The notes: a model not told the origin generated them from the letters alone. Counted from the first letter of the stretch, positions 17,417-26,536 are shown. The stretch: 64,000 bases of DNA from Bacillus sp. FJAT-27916 (GCF_001183965.1 NZ_LFZV01000001.1:2287048-2351047), one strand, 5' to 3'. A program made the numbers and translations.

Positions 17417-18631
17417 TCATTTCATTGTACTTGTTTGTTTTTTCTTAAAGACCGAATAATTCATGATATGTAAACCAATCAAAATGATAGCGACAATCAC
17501 CACTAAAATCATGTATGGTTCAGCACTGTATTCTCCTTTTAATCCAACAAGCGGTGTCACGAGACCGCCGACCATGTATTGCAGGAGTCCGATCAAGCTA
17601 GAGGCACTGCCTCCTTTCTTCTGTCCGCTGACGGCAAGCGTGAAACTGATTGTGCCAATTCCCGCAACCGGTGCGACCATGAAGAAGAATCCGATGATAA
17701 CAAGCCAGACGCTTGATTCTTGAGAAAGCGCAAATACCGTAATCATGGCGCCGAGGATTTGGAGGCCTGTATAGAGACGCAATAAGGTCAGGCTATTGAT
17801 GAAATCAATCAATCTTCCCGTTAATTGGGCCAGGATAATAAGGCCGATTCCGAGACAGGCGAAGACATAGCTGTATTGCTGGGCGGTGAACCCGTACAGA
17901 TTTTGGATAATGAATGGTGAGGCAGACATATACCCAAAGAAAAAGGCAAAGGTAAATCCTTGAATCAGTCCCGGAATGATAAAGGTTGGTGTGGTGACGA
18001 GGTGCTTATAGTCCTGAAGAATCGTTTTGAAATGGGCCTTGCTGCGTTGTTCCTTTGGCAATGTTTCAGGAATCTTAAAGGCGGTTCCAAACACCATCAA
18101 TACACCGAATCCCATGAGAATCCCGAAGAGGACGCGCCAAGTGGTAAAGGACAGAATAAACCCGCCTAATATCGGTGCCAGAATCGGGGCAGCTCCATTC
18201 ACGAGCATGAGCGTCGCCAAGAATTTCGTTAAGTCTCTCCCCTGGTAGAGGTCACTCGCAATCGCCCGCGATATGACGACCCCACCTCCACCCGTGAATC
18301 CTTGTATGAACCGGAACGCCATTAATGTCTCCATGTTTGGCGCCAGCGCACACATGATGGATGAAAGCGTAAAGATGACCATACAAATCACTAACGGCTT
18401 TTTACGGCCCATACTGTCAGATAGTGTTCCAATCACGATGTTTCCTGCCGCAAGCCCGATCATAAAGAAGGTCAGCGTCAGCTGGACAGCGGACGTGGTC
18501 GAATGTAAATCATTCATAACCGTCGGCAATGCAGGCAAATACATATCGATGGACAATGGTCCGAATGCAGCCAGCGCCCCCATGATGACAATAAACAGGA
18601 TGGTTGGTTTTGACGTAGTAGTTTGTTTCAT
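17417..18631 (-). CDS. Bcr/CflA-family MFS drug efflux transporter
   Basis: 404 residues with twelve membrane segments. The N-terminus GPLSIDMYLPALP, the loop 2-3 motif GTLSDSMGRKKPLV and RFIQGFTGGGG are characteristic of the DHA1 Bcr/CflA group, which exports drugs such as bicyclomycin or chloramphenicol by proton antiport. Monocistronic, with its own terminator. A decayed fragment of a close relative lies at 14151-14380. Confidence 0.9.
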   Translation of the reverse strand: MKQTTTSKPTILFIVIMGALAAFGPLSIDMYLPALPTVMNDLHSTTSAVQLTLTFFMIGLAAGNIVIGTLSDSMGRKKPLVICMVIFTLSSIMCALAPNMETLMAFRFIQGFTGGGGVVISRAIASDLYQGRDLTKFLATLMLVNGAAPILAPILGGFILSFTTWRVLFGILMGFGVLMVFGTAFKIPETLPKEQRSKAHFKTILQDYKHLVTTPTFIIPGLIQGFTFAFFFGYMSASPFIIQNLYGFTAQQYSYVFACLGIGLIILAQLTGRLIDFINSLTLLRLYTGLQILGAMITVFALSQESSVWLVIIGFFFMVAPVAGIGTISFTLAVSGQKKGGSASSLIGLLQYMVGGLVTPLVGLKGEYSAEPYMILVVIVAIILIGLHIMNYSVFKKKQTSTMK

Positions 18632-18832
18632 TTATTTCACTCCCTTTGCTAGTTTAGCAAATGATTGAGGGAGTGATTAAGATTCAATTTTTACTAATTA
18701 TTGTTAATAGAAAGGAAAGAGTTCTCCCTACAACTACACATGCTAAGGAATATAGATTCACCTCTTTGCGTGCCTTGCATCTGGCCAAGATTTATAATGA
18801 AGATAAAGAAATCTTGGAAAGGAGCGCTGAGC

Positions 18833-19309
18833 ATGCTCACGGAAAAGGAACGATCCATTTTGAAAATGAACAAGGAAGTATTGCTCTCCCTTCTTCAGAT
18901 GGAGGAAGTACGTGTGGCGTTCAAGATGTTAGTCGAATACAGCACCTTGCCAGAGAAGGAGCAAATCCTCTTCTATTTGGATGCCGGGGAATACAGGCTA
19001 GCTCTGGATTCTATTAGCCAGTTCATCGACCAAGCGGAGCAAGAAAAGGAAAACGGAGAAGCCGCAACAGACAGAGATTTATGGAATCAAATCTTAAAGA
19101 AAGTGGCTGAGCAGCTTTCAGAGCCGAGCTTCAACACGTGGTTCAAAGGGACTTCCCTCTATGCGCAAGAAGGAGACGTCCTTTATGTGACCGCATCCAA
19201 TTCCTTTGCGCGGGATTGGCTTGAGGAGCGCTATACCGAAATGGCTAATCAAGCCATCGCTTCACTAGGGTTACCCTATACCGTGCGGTTCATCGCGAAT
19301 GAAAACTAA
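18833..19309 (+). CDS. DnaA N-terminal-domain protein lacking the AAA+ and DNA-binding domains
   Basis: 158 residues. Residues about 85-158 (LWNQILKKVAEQLSEPSFNTWF ... YVTASNSFARDWLEERY) match domain I of DnaA, the part that binds DnaB and regulators such as SirA. Nothing follows: no ATPase and no DnaA box-binding domain. The first 75 residues are helical and unfamiliar. The ATG at 18833 is chosen because AAAGGAG lies just before it; longer upstream frames lack a site. It may modulate initiation by competing for DnaA partners. That role is inferred. Confidence 0.75.
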   Translation: MLTEKERSILKMNKEVLLSLLQMEEVRVAFKMLVEYSTLPEKEQILFYLDAGEYRLALDSISQFIDQAEQEKENGEAATDRDLWNQILKKVAEQLSEPSFNTWFKGTSLYAQEGDVLYVTASNSFARDWLEERYTEMANQAIASLGLPYTVRFIANEN

Positions 19310-19318
19310 TGAAGCAAA

Positions 19319-19352
19319 AAGGAGAACCCCCTTGTGGTGGAAGTTCTCCTCT
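19319..19352 (+). terminator. Terminator of the DnaA-N gene
   Basis: AGGAGAAC pairs with GTTCTCCT around a 14-base loop, followed by CTTATTTTG. Confidence 0.7.
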
Positions 19353-19389
19353 TATTTTGCCCCAATTTATTCGTAAGACAGCATCTACC

Positions 19390-19569
19390 TCAAAGTCTTC
19401 CAACTAACCACGGCACAAGCAAGATACTCACAGCTCCCCAAACGGTGGTCCCGCCGATTAGCCATAGCAGGTTTCGCTCTGTCGGGTCTTTCAGAATCAG
19501 CTTGATTACCACAAGAGCACATAATCCTAGGATGATGAAGCCCAGTGCCAGCCAAAATAATAAATCCAT
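19390..19569 (-). CDS. Small membrane protein (59 aa)
   Basis: Begins MDLLFWLALGFIILGL behind a perfect AGGAGG at seven bases. Two membrane segments (about 2-23 and 36-57) are joined by a charged loop (KDPTERN). A second, interrupted copy lies at 21297-21476 with the same ending pattern (VWG..SIL..PWL.G). No known function. Confidence 0.75.
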   Translation of the reverse strand: MDLLFWLALGFIILGLCALVVIKLILKDPTERNLLWLIGGTTVWGAVSILLVPWLVGRL

Positions 19570-19743
19570 ATGTACCTCCTATTGTTGTCATCGGTTGTTA
19601 CCCCTATATTAGTCTAATTCACGAAAAGAACCTTAACTCCTCCTTACGAGAAGGAAAAACCATTAATTTGTAGTAGGGAAATAAACGATGTAAACATAAA
19701 AAGAATACACCTTAGGGAGTGACAGGCACCCATCTAAATTTGT

Positions 19744-19992
19744 TTAATAAATTCTCTTTTTGGCACCTTTAAACATCCTTTCAGGCAAATCTACAAATGC
19801 TTCTTTCCATACCTTAAATACATTATAATTCTTTGCTTCGCCATTTTTATGCAATCTGACTATGTGAAATCCATATTCATCGTCACACCTAGCTAAAAAC
19901 CGTTCACGACGAAATGAAAAAATTCTGCCTGATTCGGTCACTTCATATAGTCCTTCGTATCCCTTAACCGGCTTTCTCTGTTCTTGCTCCAT
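19744..19992 (-). CDS. NUMOD4-motif protein, probable truncated HNH homing endonuclease
   Basis: 82 residues. PVKGYEGLYEVTESGRIFSFRR is a NUMOD4 motif, the N-terminal DNA-binding part of phage-type HNH endonucleases. The end (FKVWKEAFVDLPE) resembles the following segment, but the HNH catalytic motif is missing. It may be a remnant or a stand-alone DNA-binding relic. GTGACAGGCACCCATCTAA, also seen near 8928, lies immediately beside its 3' end. Confidence 0.65.
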   Translation of the reverse strand: MEQEQRKPVKGYEGLYEVTESGRIFSFRRERFLARCDDEYGFHIVRLHKNGEAKNYNVFKVWKEAFVDLPERMFKGAKKRIY

Positions 19993-20376
19993 TAGTAGAT
20001 TTCACCTCTTCTCTTGTATACTTCAATCAATTTTCCCCAAAATCTTTTGGGTTGTAGCGTGTTCTATAGTTCGGATCATAAATAATTCTAATAAAAAATA
20101 TCCATGGTAACGGATTTCAATCCTTATATACGTCTATTACATATTCTCCCCTTGTAGACTGAATCCTTACTATTTTCATAAGTTGTCCATTGAGCTTGAC
20201 TCCCTTATTAGAATTTCAACAAAACAAGAAAAAATCCTCTATTAAGTCCGAATTGTTAATTCAGAAGCAACATCAAGTTAAAAAAGGCACTATAAAAGAC
20301 GACCATTTTCTAGTCGCCTAAAATATATATTCAGATTTACATTACACCTTATCTAAAAAACTTTTCTGAAATGTAA
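19993..20376. other. Intergenic with degraded coding sequence
   Basis: On the minus strand at about 20120-20215 a frame reads KGVKLNGQLMKIVRIQSTRG and then stops, suggesting a lost small gene. A terminator for the downstream end of the 20377-21265 operon lies at 20294-20319. Confidence 0.4.
20294..20319 (-). terminator. Terminator of the three-gene unit 20377-21265
   Basis: On the minus strand GGCGAC pairs with GTCGTC and is followed by TTTTAT. Confidence 0.65.
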
Positions 20377-20613
20377 TTATCTTGATTTAGCCATCGGATC
20401 AACAAGAAATTGTTCCATTTCTTTTTCTGTAAGTTGTTTTGGTTCCATGCCTCTTTCTCTGCAATAGGCATCGAGAGCTCTTACCTTTACCCGATATTCT
20501 TCAGGGTCTCTCGGGATTGCATATACGCCATCCGTCAGTGCTGTACCTTTAATATCAAGAGTATTTTTGTTAGGAATCCGATACCTTCCATGTAAACTTC
20601 TTAGTTTGGACAT
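20377..20613 (-). CDS. Hypothetical protein (78 aa)
   Basis: Soluble, basic-acidic protein with no family recognised. It starts after GGAGGAG, 15 bases downstream of the interrupted GNAT-like gene, and is the last gene of a three-gene minus-strand unit that ends in a terminator. Confidence 0.55.
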   Translation of the reverse strand: MSKLRSLHGRYRIPNKNTLDIKGTALTDGVYAIPRDPEEYRVKVRALDAYCRERGMEPKQLTEKEMEQFLVDPMAKSR

Positions 20614-20628
20614 TGATAAGTCTCCTCC

Positions 20629-21129
20629 TTAAAAATACTTTGTTACCAATCGGTTAGCGCTGACTGTATTGAATAAAAAATTTTGCCCATAGGTTTGTTT
20701 TCCTCTAAGAGATTCGTAAAATGACATCTTACTCGATTTTGAAGTAAGTTCAACATAACCTTCGTACCCTTTTCTAAAGCTATATAAGCAAGCATATGCT
20801 ACTAATATCTTTCCACAATTAAAAAATTCCCTGTTAGGATTAGTCTTCCCATTAATCATTTTTTTATTCTGAGGAGCTGATTCAATCAATTCAACGTCTA
20901 TGCACATGAAGTCAGGATCGTCATTGCCCCTTAAGGCAATTAATCCTTGTATAATCACTGGTTTTTCCTCCAGTACCACTGCATGCACTTCATAGTCTTG
21001 TGATTATGGTTTGAGCCAATTAAAAGCCCATCCTCCTCGAGTATTCAATTGTCGTTCCACTATATCTCTTCTTTCTAACCGAGTGAATGAAACAGGATAT
21101 TGAGTAATATCTTTAGAAGGTTTTGTCAT
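20629..21129 (-). pseudogene. GNAT-like protein interrupted by one stop codon
   Basis: A single frame of 166 residues from the ATG at 21129 to 20629, with TAA at 21006-21004 as codon 42 (between NWLKP and SQDYEV). The second half (GKILVAYACLYSFRKGYEGYVEL..KSSKMSFYESL) has the look of an acetyltransferase-like fold with a degenerate acetyl-CoA loop (FFNCGKI). The start overlaps the end of the 50-residue gene upstream. A single C-to-T change in CAA would create the stop. Confidence 0.6.
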
Positions 21130-21265
21130 AACAAAAATCTACTGTCTTCATTTTATCACACTCGCTTCTTCCATAATATCCCGCACTTATTGAAGCAGCT
21201 TCTTGACGTATGTAGTCATCGTTATTCTTAAAGGATATACTGCTAAATTCTTTATTTTTGAACAT
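21113..21265 (-). CDS. Hypothetical protein (50 aa)
   Basis: Starts at 21265 after GGGGAGAGGG and overlaps the start of the GNAT-like gene, so translation is probably coupled. Composition is polar with two Cys (SECDK, DFCYDK). No family recognised. Confidence 0.5.
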   Translation of the reverse strand: MFKNKEFSSISFKNNDDYIRQEAASISAGYYGRSECDKMKTVDFCYDKTF

Positions 21266-21296
21266 GAAAATCACCCTCTCCCCATCATACGACCAT

Positions 21297-21476
21297 TCAA
21301 AGCCCTCCAAATAACCACGGAATAAATAGGATGCTCACGATTCCCCAAACCTTTGTTGGAGCAATTAGTCAAAAACGGTTCTTGACAGTTTGTGTACTCA
21401 TATTTTTATTTCTAACAAAAAGGACAATAGCTCCAGTGACCATGAAGCCTATCGCTAACCAATCTAATAATCCCAC
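21297..21476 (-). pseudogene. Second copy of the small membrane protein, with an internal stop
   Basis: Reads VGLLDWLAIGFMVTGAIVLF, then NRF, a TGA stop, and LIAPTKVWGIVSILFIPWLF. Length and pattern match the intact gene at 19390-19569. The pair flanks the NUMOD4 gene and the three-gene unit, as if they were inserted within a duplicated gene. Confidence 0.7.
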
Positions 21477-21617
21477 TTCTGTACTTCTTTTTATCATTTA
21501 AGGCAAATGCTCATATTAGTAGATTTCAAGAAAAATGACCTTATTCCTCCTGCAGGAAGGGAAAAAACGTGTGTTGTCGAATCTATTTCTCATTGAATAA
21601 TGAAAAGGAGAGCATAT

Positions 21618-21968
21618 ATGAAAGGATTAGTATCCAGAATTGATACGGTATTTGTAGAGGTTAGTGATTTAGACTACTCAATTAAATGGTATTCAGACAT
21701 CCTCGGATTAACACTTAGATGGAATCGGAATGGATATGCGGCCTTCACGGTCGGCGATACTTCCTTAACCCTTGTGCAATCAACCGATGTCAAGCCCTCC
21801 AAGCACTCCCCTTTTAACTTCTTTACGACCAATATTGATGACGTGCATAAGTTCCTTGTAGAGAATCAAGTAAAGACAGAGGAAATCGGTCACTATCCAG
21901 ATATTCGTACCTTTGATTTCAAGAATCCGGATGGACATATTCTTGGGTTCTGTCAGTTTGAAGAATAA
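21618..21968 (+). CDS. VOC-family (glyoxalase-like) protein
   Basis: 116 residues: MKGLVSRIDTVFVEVSDLDY and WYSDILGLTLRW form the first module, and FDFKNPDGHILGFCQFEE the last strand with the metal-ligand Glu. The start at 21618 follows AAAAGGAG; the upstream ATG at 21600 is less likely. Monocistronic with its own terminator. Substrate unknown. Confidence 0.85.
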   Translation: MKGLVSRIDTVFVEVSDLDYSIKWYSDILGLTLRWNRNGYAAFTVGDTSLTLVQSTDVKPSKHSPFNFFTTNIDDVHKFLVENQVKTEEIGHYPDIRTFDFKNPDGHILGFCQFEE

Positions 21969-21977
21969 GGCGTAGAA

Positions 21978-22004
21978 AGAATGCAGCTTTGCATTCTTTT
22001 TTTC
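21978..22004 (+). terminator. Terminator of the VOC gene
   Basis: AAGAATGCA/TGCATTCTT stem followed by eight T residues. Confidence 0.85.
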
Positions 22005-22146
22005 TTTAACAATGATGTTCATTCGTATCTCTTGAAAGAAGTACCCGCTTTTTCCCGGCAATCCCTCCCTATGGACAATTTCACTTAAAGGCTATAGAAT
22101 TTTACATACTATTTCCATTATTCAAAAATATATTCTCATTGTAAGG

Positions 22147-23322
22147 GTGAATGATATGACCTATTCAGAACGCTTAAAGAAGCTCCCAGTCCAATTTTTT
22201 GCCTCACTTGTCCAGAAGGTCAACAGCGCCGTAGCGGAAGGAAGAGATATCATTAATCTCGGCCAAGGTAATCCTGATCAGCCTACTCCACCGCATATCG
22301 TGAAAGCCCTACAAGCAGCGGCTGAGGATGCGCAAACGCATAAATATTCTCCATTCCGGGGCTTGGAGGAATTGAAGGAAGCGGCCGGACAATTTTACCA
22401 AAAGGAATACGGCGTTGCTGTTGATCCTAAAACGGAAGTCGCTATCCTTTTTGGCGCAAAGGCTGGGCTAGTGGAGCTGCCCATGTGCCTGCTCAACGAC
22501 GGAGATCTCATGCTCCTGCCAGACCCAGGCTACCCCGACTATATATCAGGGGCCGTATTAGCAAATGGAAACGTTGAAACATTTCCATTAACAAAAGATA
22601 ACCATTTTTTGCCCGATTATGAGAGCATCCCTTTAGAACAGAGGAATGAGGCCAAGCTCATGTATTTAAACTATCCGAATAACCCGACCGGAGCTACCGC
22701 CAACCAGGCTTTTTTCGAAAAAACAGTCGCCTTTGCAAAGGAACATCATATTACCGTCCTCCATGATTTTGCCTATGGAGCGATTGGCTTTGATGGCCAA
22801 AAACCGGTCAGCTTTCTCGAAGCGGAAGGAGCAAAAGAAGTCGGCATTGAAATGTACACTCTCTCGAAAACATACAATATGGCCGGCTGGCGTGTCGGCT
22901 TCGCTATCGGAAATCCAGCCATCATCGAAGCACTCAACCTCATTCAAGACCATCTTTACGTCAGTCTCTTCCCCGCTGTACAAAGAGCAGCCATCGCGGC
23001 CTTAACAGGAGATCAATCCTGTGTCGAAGAACTGACCGCTCGCTATGAGCGACGACGAAACGCCCTTATTGACGCCTGCCAAAAAATCGGCTGGAAAGTC
23101 GAAGCACCAACCGGTTCCTTCTTCGCCTGGCTCCCGGTCCCTCCCGGCTTCAAGAGCGAAAGCTTCGCTGACTTTTTGCTAGAAAAGGCAGATGTAGCCG
23201 TCGCAGCAGGCAACGGCTTTGGCGAATACGGAGAAGGCTATATACGTGTCGGCTTATTAGTAGACGAAGACCGGCTAGTAGAAGCGATTGAACGTATTGG
23301 GAAGCTAGGATTATTCACTTAA
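22147..23322 (+). CDS. mtnE: PLP-dependent aminotransferase, MtnE-like
   Basis: 391 residues, class I/II fold. The N-terminus (LPVQFFASLVQKVN..INLGQGNPDQPTPPHIVKAL) and YTLSKTYNMAGWRVG, with the PLP-binding Lys, agree closely with Bacillus MtnE (YkrV), which transaminates ketomethiobutyrate to methionine in the salvage pathway. PNNPTGA and the C-terminal GYIRVGLL are also present. The start is a GTG behind TAAGGG. No other salvage gene and no S-box leader is nearby, so its substrate may differ; a general aromatic or methionine aminotransferase is the alternative. Confidence 0.75.
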   Translation: MNDMTYSERLKKLPVQFFASLVQKVNSAVAEGRDIINLGQGNPDQPTPPHIVKALQAAAEDAQTHKYSPFRGLEELKEAAGQFYQKEYGVAVDPKTEVAILFGAKAGLVELPMCLLNDGDLMLLPDPGYPDYISGAVLANGNVETFPLTKDNHFLPDYESIPLEQRNEAKLMYLNYPNNPTGATANQAFFEKTVAFAKEHHITVLHDFAYGAIGFDGQKPVSFLEAEGAKEVGIEMYTLSKTYNMAGWRVGFAIGNPAIIEALNLIQDHLYVSLFPAVQRAAIAALTGDQSCVEELTARYERRRNALIDACQKIGWKVEAPTGSFFAWLPVPPGFKSESFADFLLEKADVAVAAGNGFGEYGEGYIRVGLLVDEDRLVEAIERIGKLGLFT

Positions 23323-23623
23323 AGGAATATAGTAGCCAATTATAAAGTACTGATAACCATATCAGGGGAAATCATAATCTGATCAATTGTCCTCACGTTC
23401 GGCTTCTTTATTAAATATGGAACAACTGCCACCTCCAGATAGGAAGTGGCTGAGCTCTATAATACGGACCTGCCCGTTACTGCCATAAGGAGTGTAACAA
23501 AAAGGAGTCTCATTAACTTCATTCATTACAAGAACGTTGCCTCTTTAGCCCAGAAGATCAAGACCATCAAAATGACAATCTGGTCTTCTGCTATTCCCCT
23601 GGTTAATTTAAGTACATACCTTT
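23323..23623. other. Intergenic, possible remnant on the minus strand
   Basis: No intact gene. The minus strand has short hydrophobic frames (QIVILMVLIFWAKEATFL) interrupted by stops. This gap lies between the core-like mtnE and the cassette-like gene array. Confidence 0.35.
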
Positions 23624-24181
23624 TTAAACAGACAAACTTAATTTTTTCGAGTATATGATTGGTGCGTGCATAATAGTATTTGCACCACTAGCCAATTTAA
23701 CAAGAGCAATTTCTATAATTTTCCCCTCTATTGTTTGGTGGTTTTTCAAACAATAGTGAAATGCCTCTGATAACTTATTTGTCGATATCTTATTGGCTAA
23801 AGTACAATGAGGTATCCACTGATCAGGTAAATAATTCGTATTAGCATTGACATGATATTTCTTAAAATACTCATAATGATCAGAATGAAAATTCATTAGT
23901 TCCTTTGTCATAATTGGTGATAAAAAGATTGTCTTATAATTCATAAAGGAACCTATTGTGTTAAAGGTTATATTTAAACTTAATTTATCTGCATAAAAAT
24001 CATCCATTAATCTGATAAATTCATCCTCATCTAAATCATAGTAACTTGCTAACGTTATATGCGGTCTTGCATCTTGCATTTCTTGTGAATAAAAGGCGAT
24101 AGAATTTTCACTCAGTTGGGTCCAAATCTCTTCAACTTTATGTTCTGTTTTTTTGTCAAATAAACCTATTACCCAATACAT
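23624..24181 (-). CDS. 2H phosphoesterase / 2'-5' RNA ligase-like protein
   Basis: 185 residues with two H-x-T motifs, RPHITLASY (about 44) and IPHCTLANK (about 123), the hallmark of the 2H superfamily that hydrolyses or forms cyclic phosphodiesters in RNA or nucleotides. First gene at the left edge of the 24-41 kb array. Substrate unknown. Confidence 0.82.
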   Translation of the reverse strand: MYWVIGLFDKKTEHKVEEIWTQLSENSIAFYSQEMQDARPHITLASYYDLDEDEFIRLMDDFYADKLSLNITFNTIGSFMNYKTIFLSPIMTKELMNFHSDHYEYFKKYHVNANTNYLPDQWIPHCTLANKISTNKLSEAFHYCLKNHQTIEGKIIEIALVKLASGANTIMHAPIIYSKKLSLSV

Positions 24182-24250
24182 AATAGACCACCTTTATTAT
24201 TTCCTCTCTATCACTTAAATTGTTGAATAATCTACTTTCGAATTGATTAT

Positions 24251-24340
24251 ATCTTCTTTCACGAACCTCTCGTTTCTACAATAAGAAATTCAACAAAAAA
24301 GAGCATTAATCCTCCTTGATAATGCCCTGCGTTGAATAAG
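24251..24340. repeat. Cassette-array repeat, copy 1
   Basis: Holds ATTCAAC (24288-24294) and GTTGAAT (24331-24337), matching RYYYAAC...GTTRRRY, around the hairpin GAGCATTAATC/GATAATGCCC. Outside lies the conserved tail seen in the other copies (on the minus strand TTATTGTAGAAACG...GAAGAAG). On the minus strand the hairpin is followed by TTTTTT and can act as terminator for the gene at 24505. Confidence 0.75.
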
Positions 24341-24504
24341 AAAAGTTTTTTCACCGTGTATGATGTTCTCTAAAAATCAGTTTATTTTGCAACTAAAGAG
24401 TTCAACCAACCTAAAATTCTAGTCATCAAACGGAAAATCCTTCTTCAAAAAATCTGGCCGATAGCAGCATAAGAAAAGACCATCAATTTGACAGGTGTGA
24501 TCTT

Positions 24505-24792
24505 TTACCAATGCTTTTTGACTTTTTTAATTATCGACACTACAAGGGCGAGAAATAAGACGAGTATACTATTATAAAATAAATAGGAAGCAAGATTAAA
24601 ACCGAAAAATGCCGAAAAGCCATCCTCAAAAACCACTACAGCCCAAACAACCCCAATTACCCCAAATACTCCAGCTAGTATGAAAATAACCAATGCTGCT
24701 AAGTATAGGTTTCTACTCTTTTTGAAGATGAGTAACCCGATAAGGTTGGCTGTAACGATAAAAACGACATATGCTACAATGAATATATTCAA
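24505..24792 (-). CDS. Small membrane protein (95 aa)
   Basis: Three membrane segments (about 3-22, 30-53, 63-86), then a basic tail (KKVKKHW). The TTG at 24792 is preferred because AGAGGTGA lies just upstream; an earlier TTG at 24813 has no site. No known function. Confidence 0.65.
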   Translation of the reverse strand: MNIFIVAYVVFIVTANLIGLLIFKKSRNLYLAALVIFILAGVFGVIGVVWAVVVFEDGFSAFFGFNLASYLFYNSILVLFLALVVSIIKKVKKHW

Positions 24793-24882
24793 TAAATCAC
24801 CTCTTTTAAACAACTATCCACTTATTTCTGTTATCTGTTTATGATTCAACTTTTCAATTTGTTCTAGATTTATATATGAAAA

Positions 24883-24975
24883 TTCTTCTTCCGCTAAACT
24901 GCCCGTTTCTACAATAAGGAATTCAACATAAAAGGGCATTAATCCTTCCTAGATCAACGCCCCGTTAGCTCATAA
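24883..24975. repeat. Cassette-array repeat, copy 2
   Basis: Full-length copy: tail CTTCTTCCGCTAAACTGCCC, then ATTCAAC at 24921-24927 and hairpin GGGCATTAATC/GATCAACGCCC. The right heptamer is GTTAGCT, not a perfect GTTRRRY. Confidence 0.75.
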
Positions 24976-24990
24976 AGATATACAGACTTA

Positions 24991-25908
24991 TTACTTTTCA
25001 GGTTTAATGTAAGGAACCATTTGTGCTGTGGCACCGACGGAAGCACCACGAATGAAATTTTGATTCTCTAAGGCTTTGAAATTTTTCGTTTGGCCAGTGA
25101 GCATTACTCCTAGAATCCCTACATTATCAAATGTTTTATTTTTATTTTTATTTAAAAAGTCCTGAAGCATATCATCGTCAGCACCATATTGCTGTAGGTC
25201 ATCAATAAAACTGTTATACCTTGCACTCGGTGAATCAGATGGATCATATCCAAAAACCGGCATTCCAGCAGGTCCATTACTCTCATCCACAATTTCTGAG
25301 GTCATATATAACCATACAATGTTTAAATTATCGGGTATTTTTTCTTCTATTTCTTGAAAGGTATACGGTTGATTGAAAGAAATGGCAACTTCTGCAACGT
25401 GATTATCCATTTGCGAAATTCCCTCTAATTCATTTGGAACACCTCTATAGTATTTTTTAATGGACGGATGATAAAATGTTGCAACTTTGTTTTTTGTTTG
25501 TTTGTCATACTCATAAAGATTTGTATCAGACCAATAAAAGCCCGGTGTTAATTCGTTATGATCTATTTGTTTTCGAATCCAATCATACGAACTTGTTAGT
25601 GTGCTCCATTGAACTACATATCCATTAATATTTTTAGAACGGTTTGTTATAATGTTTCCACCAAACATTGATGAATTACTTGTTACTTGAGAATCGATTT
25701 GGATATTAGGTTCGGCAATGGCATTATGTAAAAATAGTGCTTCGTGCAGACTTGACGAACTTTTCGCTGCAAAGTAATTACCTGTTTTATAGAGGATTGG
25801 TAATAGAATTGGTAATAGAATTAATATGACAATGATTGAAGTAGTAATGATCTTTAAAAGTTGTTTTCGTTTAGCCTTTTTCAATGCTCCATTTAATGAA
25901 TGGTCCAT
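24991..25908 (-). CDS. Anti-sigma factor, Sigma_reg_N/Sigma_reg_C type (YhdL-like)
   Basis: 305 residues: a basic N-terminus (KKAKRKQLLK), one membrane segment (about 20-41), and a large extracytoplasmic domain with the Sigma_reg_C layout (NIVWLYMTSE...PVFGYDP). It is encoded directly after the ECF sigma gene and overlaps its stop by one base, so it should be the membrane anti-sigma that holds that factor. YhdL of the SigM system is the nearest model I know. Confidence 0.8.
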   Translation of the reverse strand: MDHSLNGALKKAKRKQLLKIITTSIIVILILLPILLPILYKTGNYFAAKSSSSLHEALFLHNAIAEPNIQIDSQVTSNSSMFGGNIITNRSKNINGYVVQWSTLTSSYDWIRKQIDHNELTPGFYWSDTNLYEYDKQTKNKVATFYHPSIKKYYRGVPNELEGISQMDNHVAEVAISFNQPYTFQEIEEKIPDNLNIVWLYMTSEIVDESNGPAGMPVFGYDPSDSPSARYNSFIDDLQQYGADDDMLQDFLNKNKNKTFDNVGILGVMLTGQTKNFKALENQNFIRGASVGATAQMVPYIKPEK

Positions 25909-26397
25909 TATCGTTTTCCTCCTACTTTTGAGTAGATAAATTTGCGTGCACGATATAGTTTTTGTTTAACACTGTCTACTCGAATATCCAAAATAAGAGC
26001 AATTTCCTCATAAGATAAATCATAGTAATATTTTAAAAAGAAAATTTCCTTGTATTCTTTTTTTATATCCTTTAATAAATAAATAATCTCATCCTTATTT
26101 AAAATTCTGTCAATTTCGCAGTCAACGTGCTGGAGCTTTGAATAGATTTCCTCGGTTAAGTAAATGTTCTGCCGCTCTTTTTTTCTTTTCAAGTCAATAT
26201 ATTCGTTAAGTGATACTCTAAAAAACCATGGACGTAAATTACCTTCCGTTAGGTCATCCAATATGGCGTAAACTTTGTAAAAGGTATTTTGAATGATATC
26301 TTCTGCATCTTCTTTCTTGGCCCCTTTCATCAATAATAATACGAACACTTCCTCTCCCAAATTGATAAGAGGCTAATACATCTTCCCTTTTCATCAT
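25908..26397 (-). pseudogene. ECF RNA polymerase sigma factor, frameshifted near the N-terminus
   Basis: The main frame (150 residues from 26360) holds sigma region 2 (EDAEDIIQNTFYKVY) and region 4 (YDLSYEEIALILDIRVDSVKQKLYRARK). The true start is upstream: ATGATGAAAAGG at 26397 behind GGGGAGGA encodes MMKREDVLASYQ and is one base out of phase; a single extra T-A pair in the AAA run at 26359-26361 explains it. If real, the shift removes part of region 2 and silences the system. Operon with the anti-sigma gene. Confidence 0.75.
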
Positions 26398-26502
26398 TTT
26401 TCCTCCCCATACTTATACAACGAATGAAGAATAATAAATGTATACACTTATATTAGTTTTAAAAAATAATTTTTCTTTCCCTCATCGACAACTTTAATAA
26501 CC

Positions 26503-26536
26503 TCCTACCAATTTACTAGCAGGAGGTTATTTAAAA
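26503..26536. terminator. Intrinsic terminator, bidirectional
   Basis: AATAACCTCCTAC-type stem: AACCTCCT pairs with AGGAGGTT around a 13-base loop, followed by ATTTAAAAA. Confidence 0.6.

Noticed and set aside
22005..22146. An S-box (SAM) riboswitch upstream of the mtnE-like gene
   Set aside because: The leader is short and AT-rich, and I see neither the conserved core nor a terminator after it.
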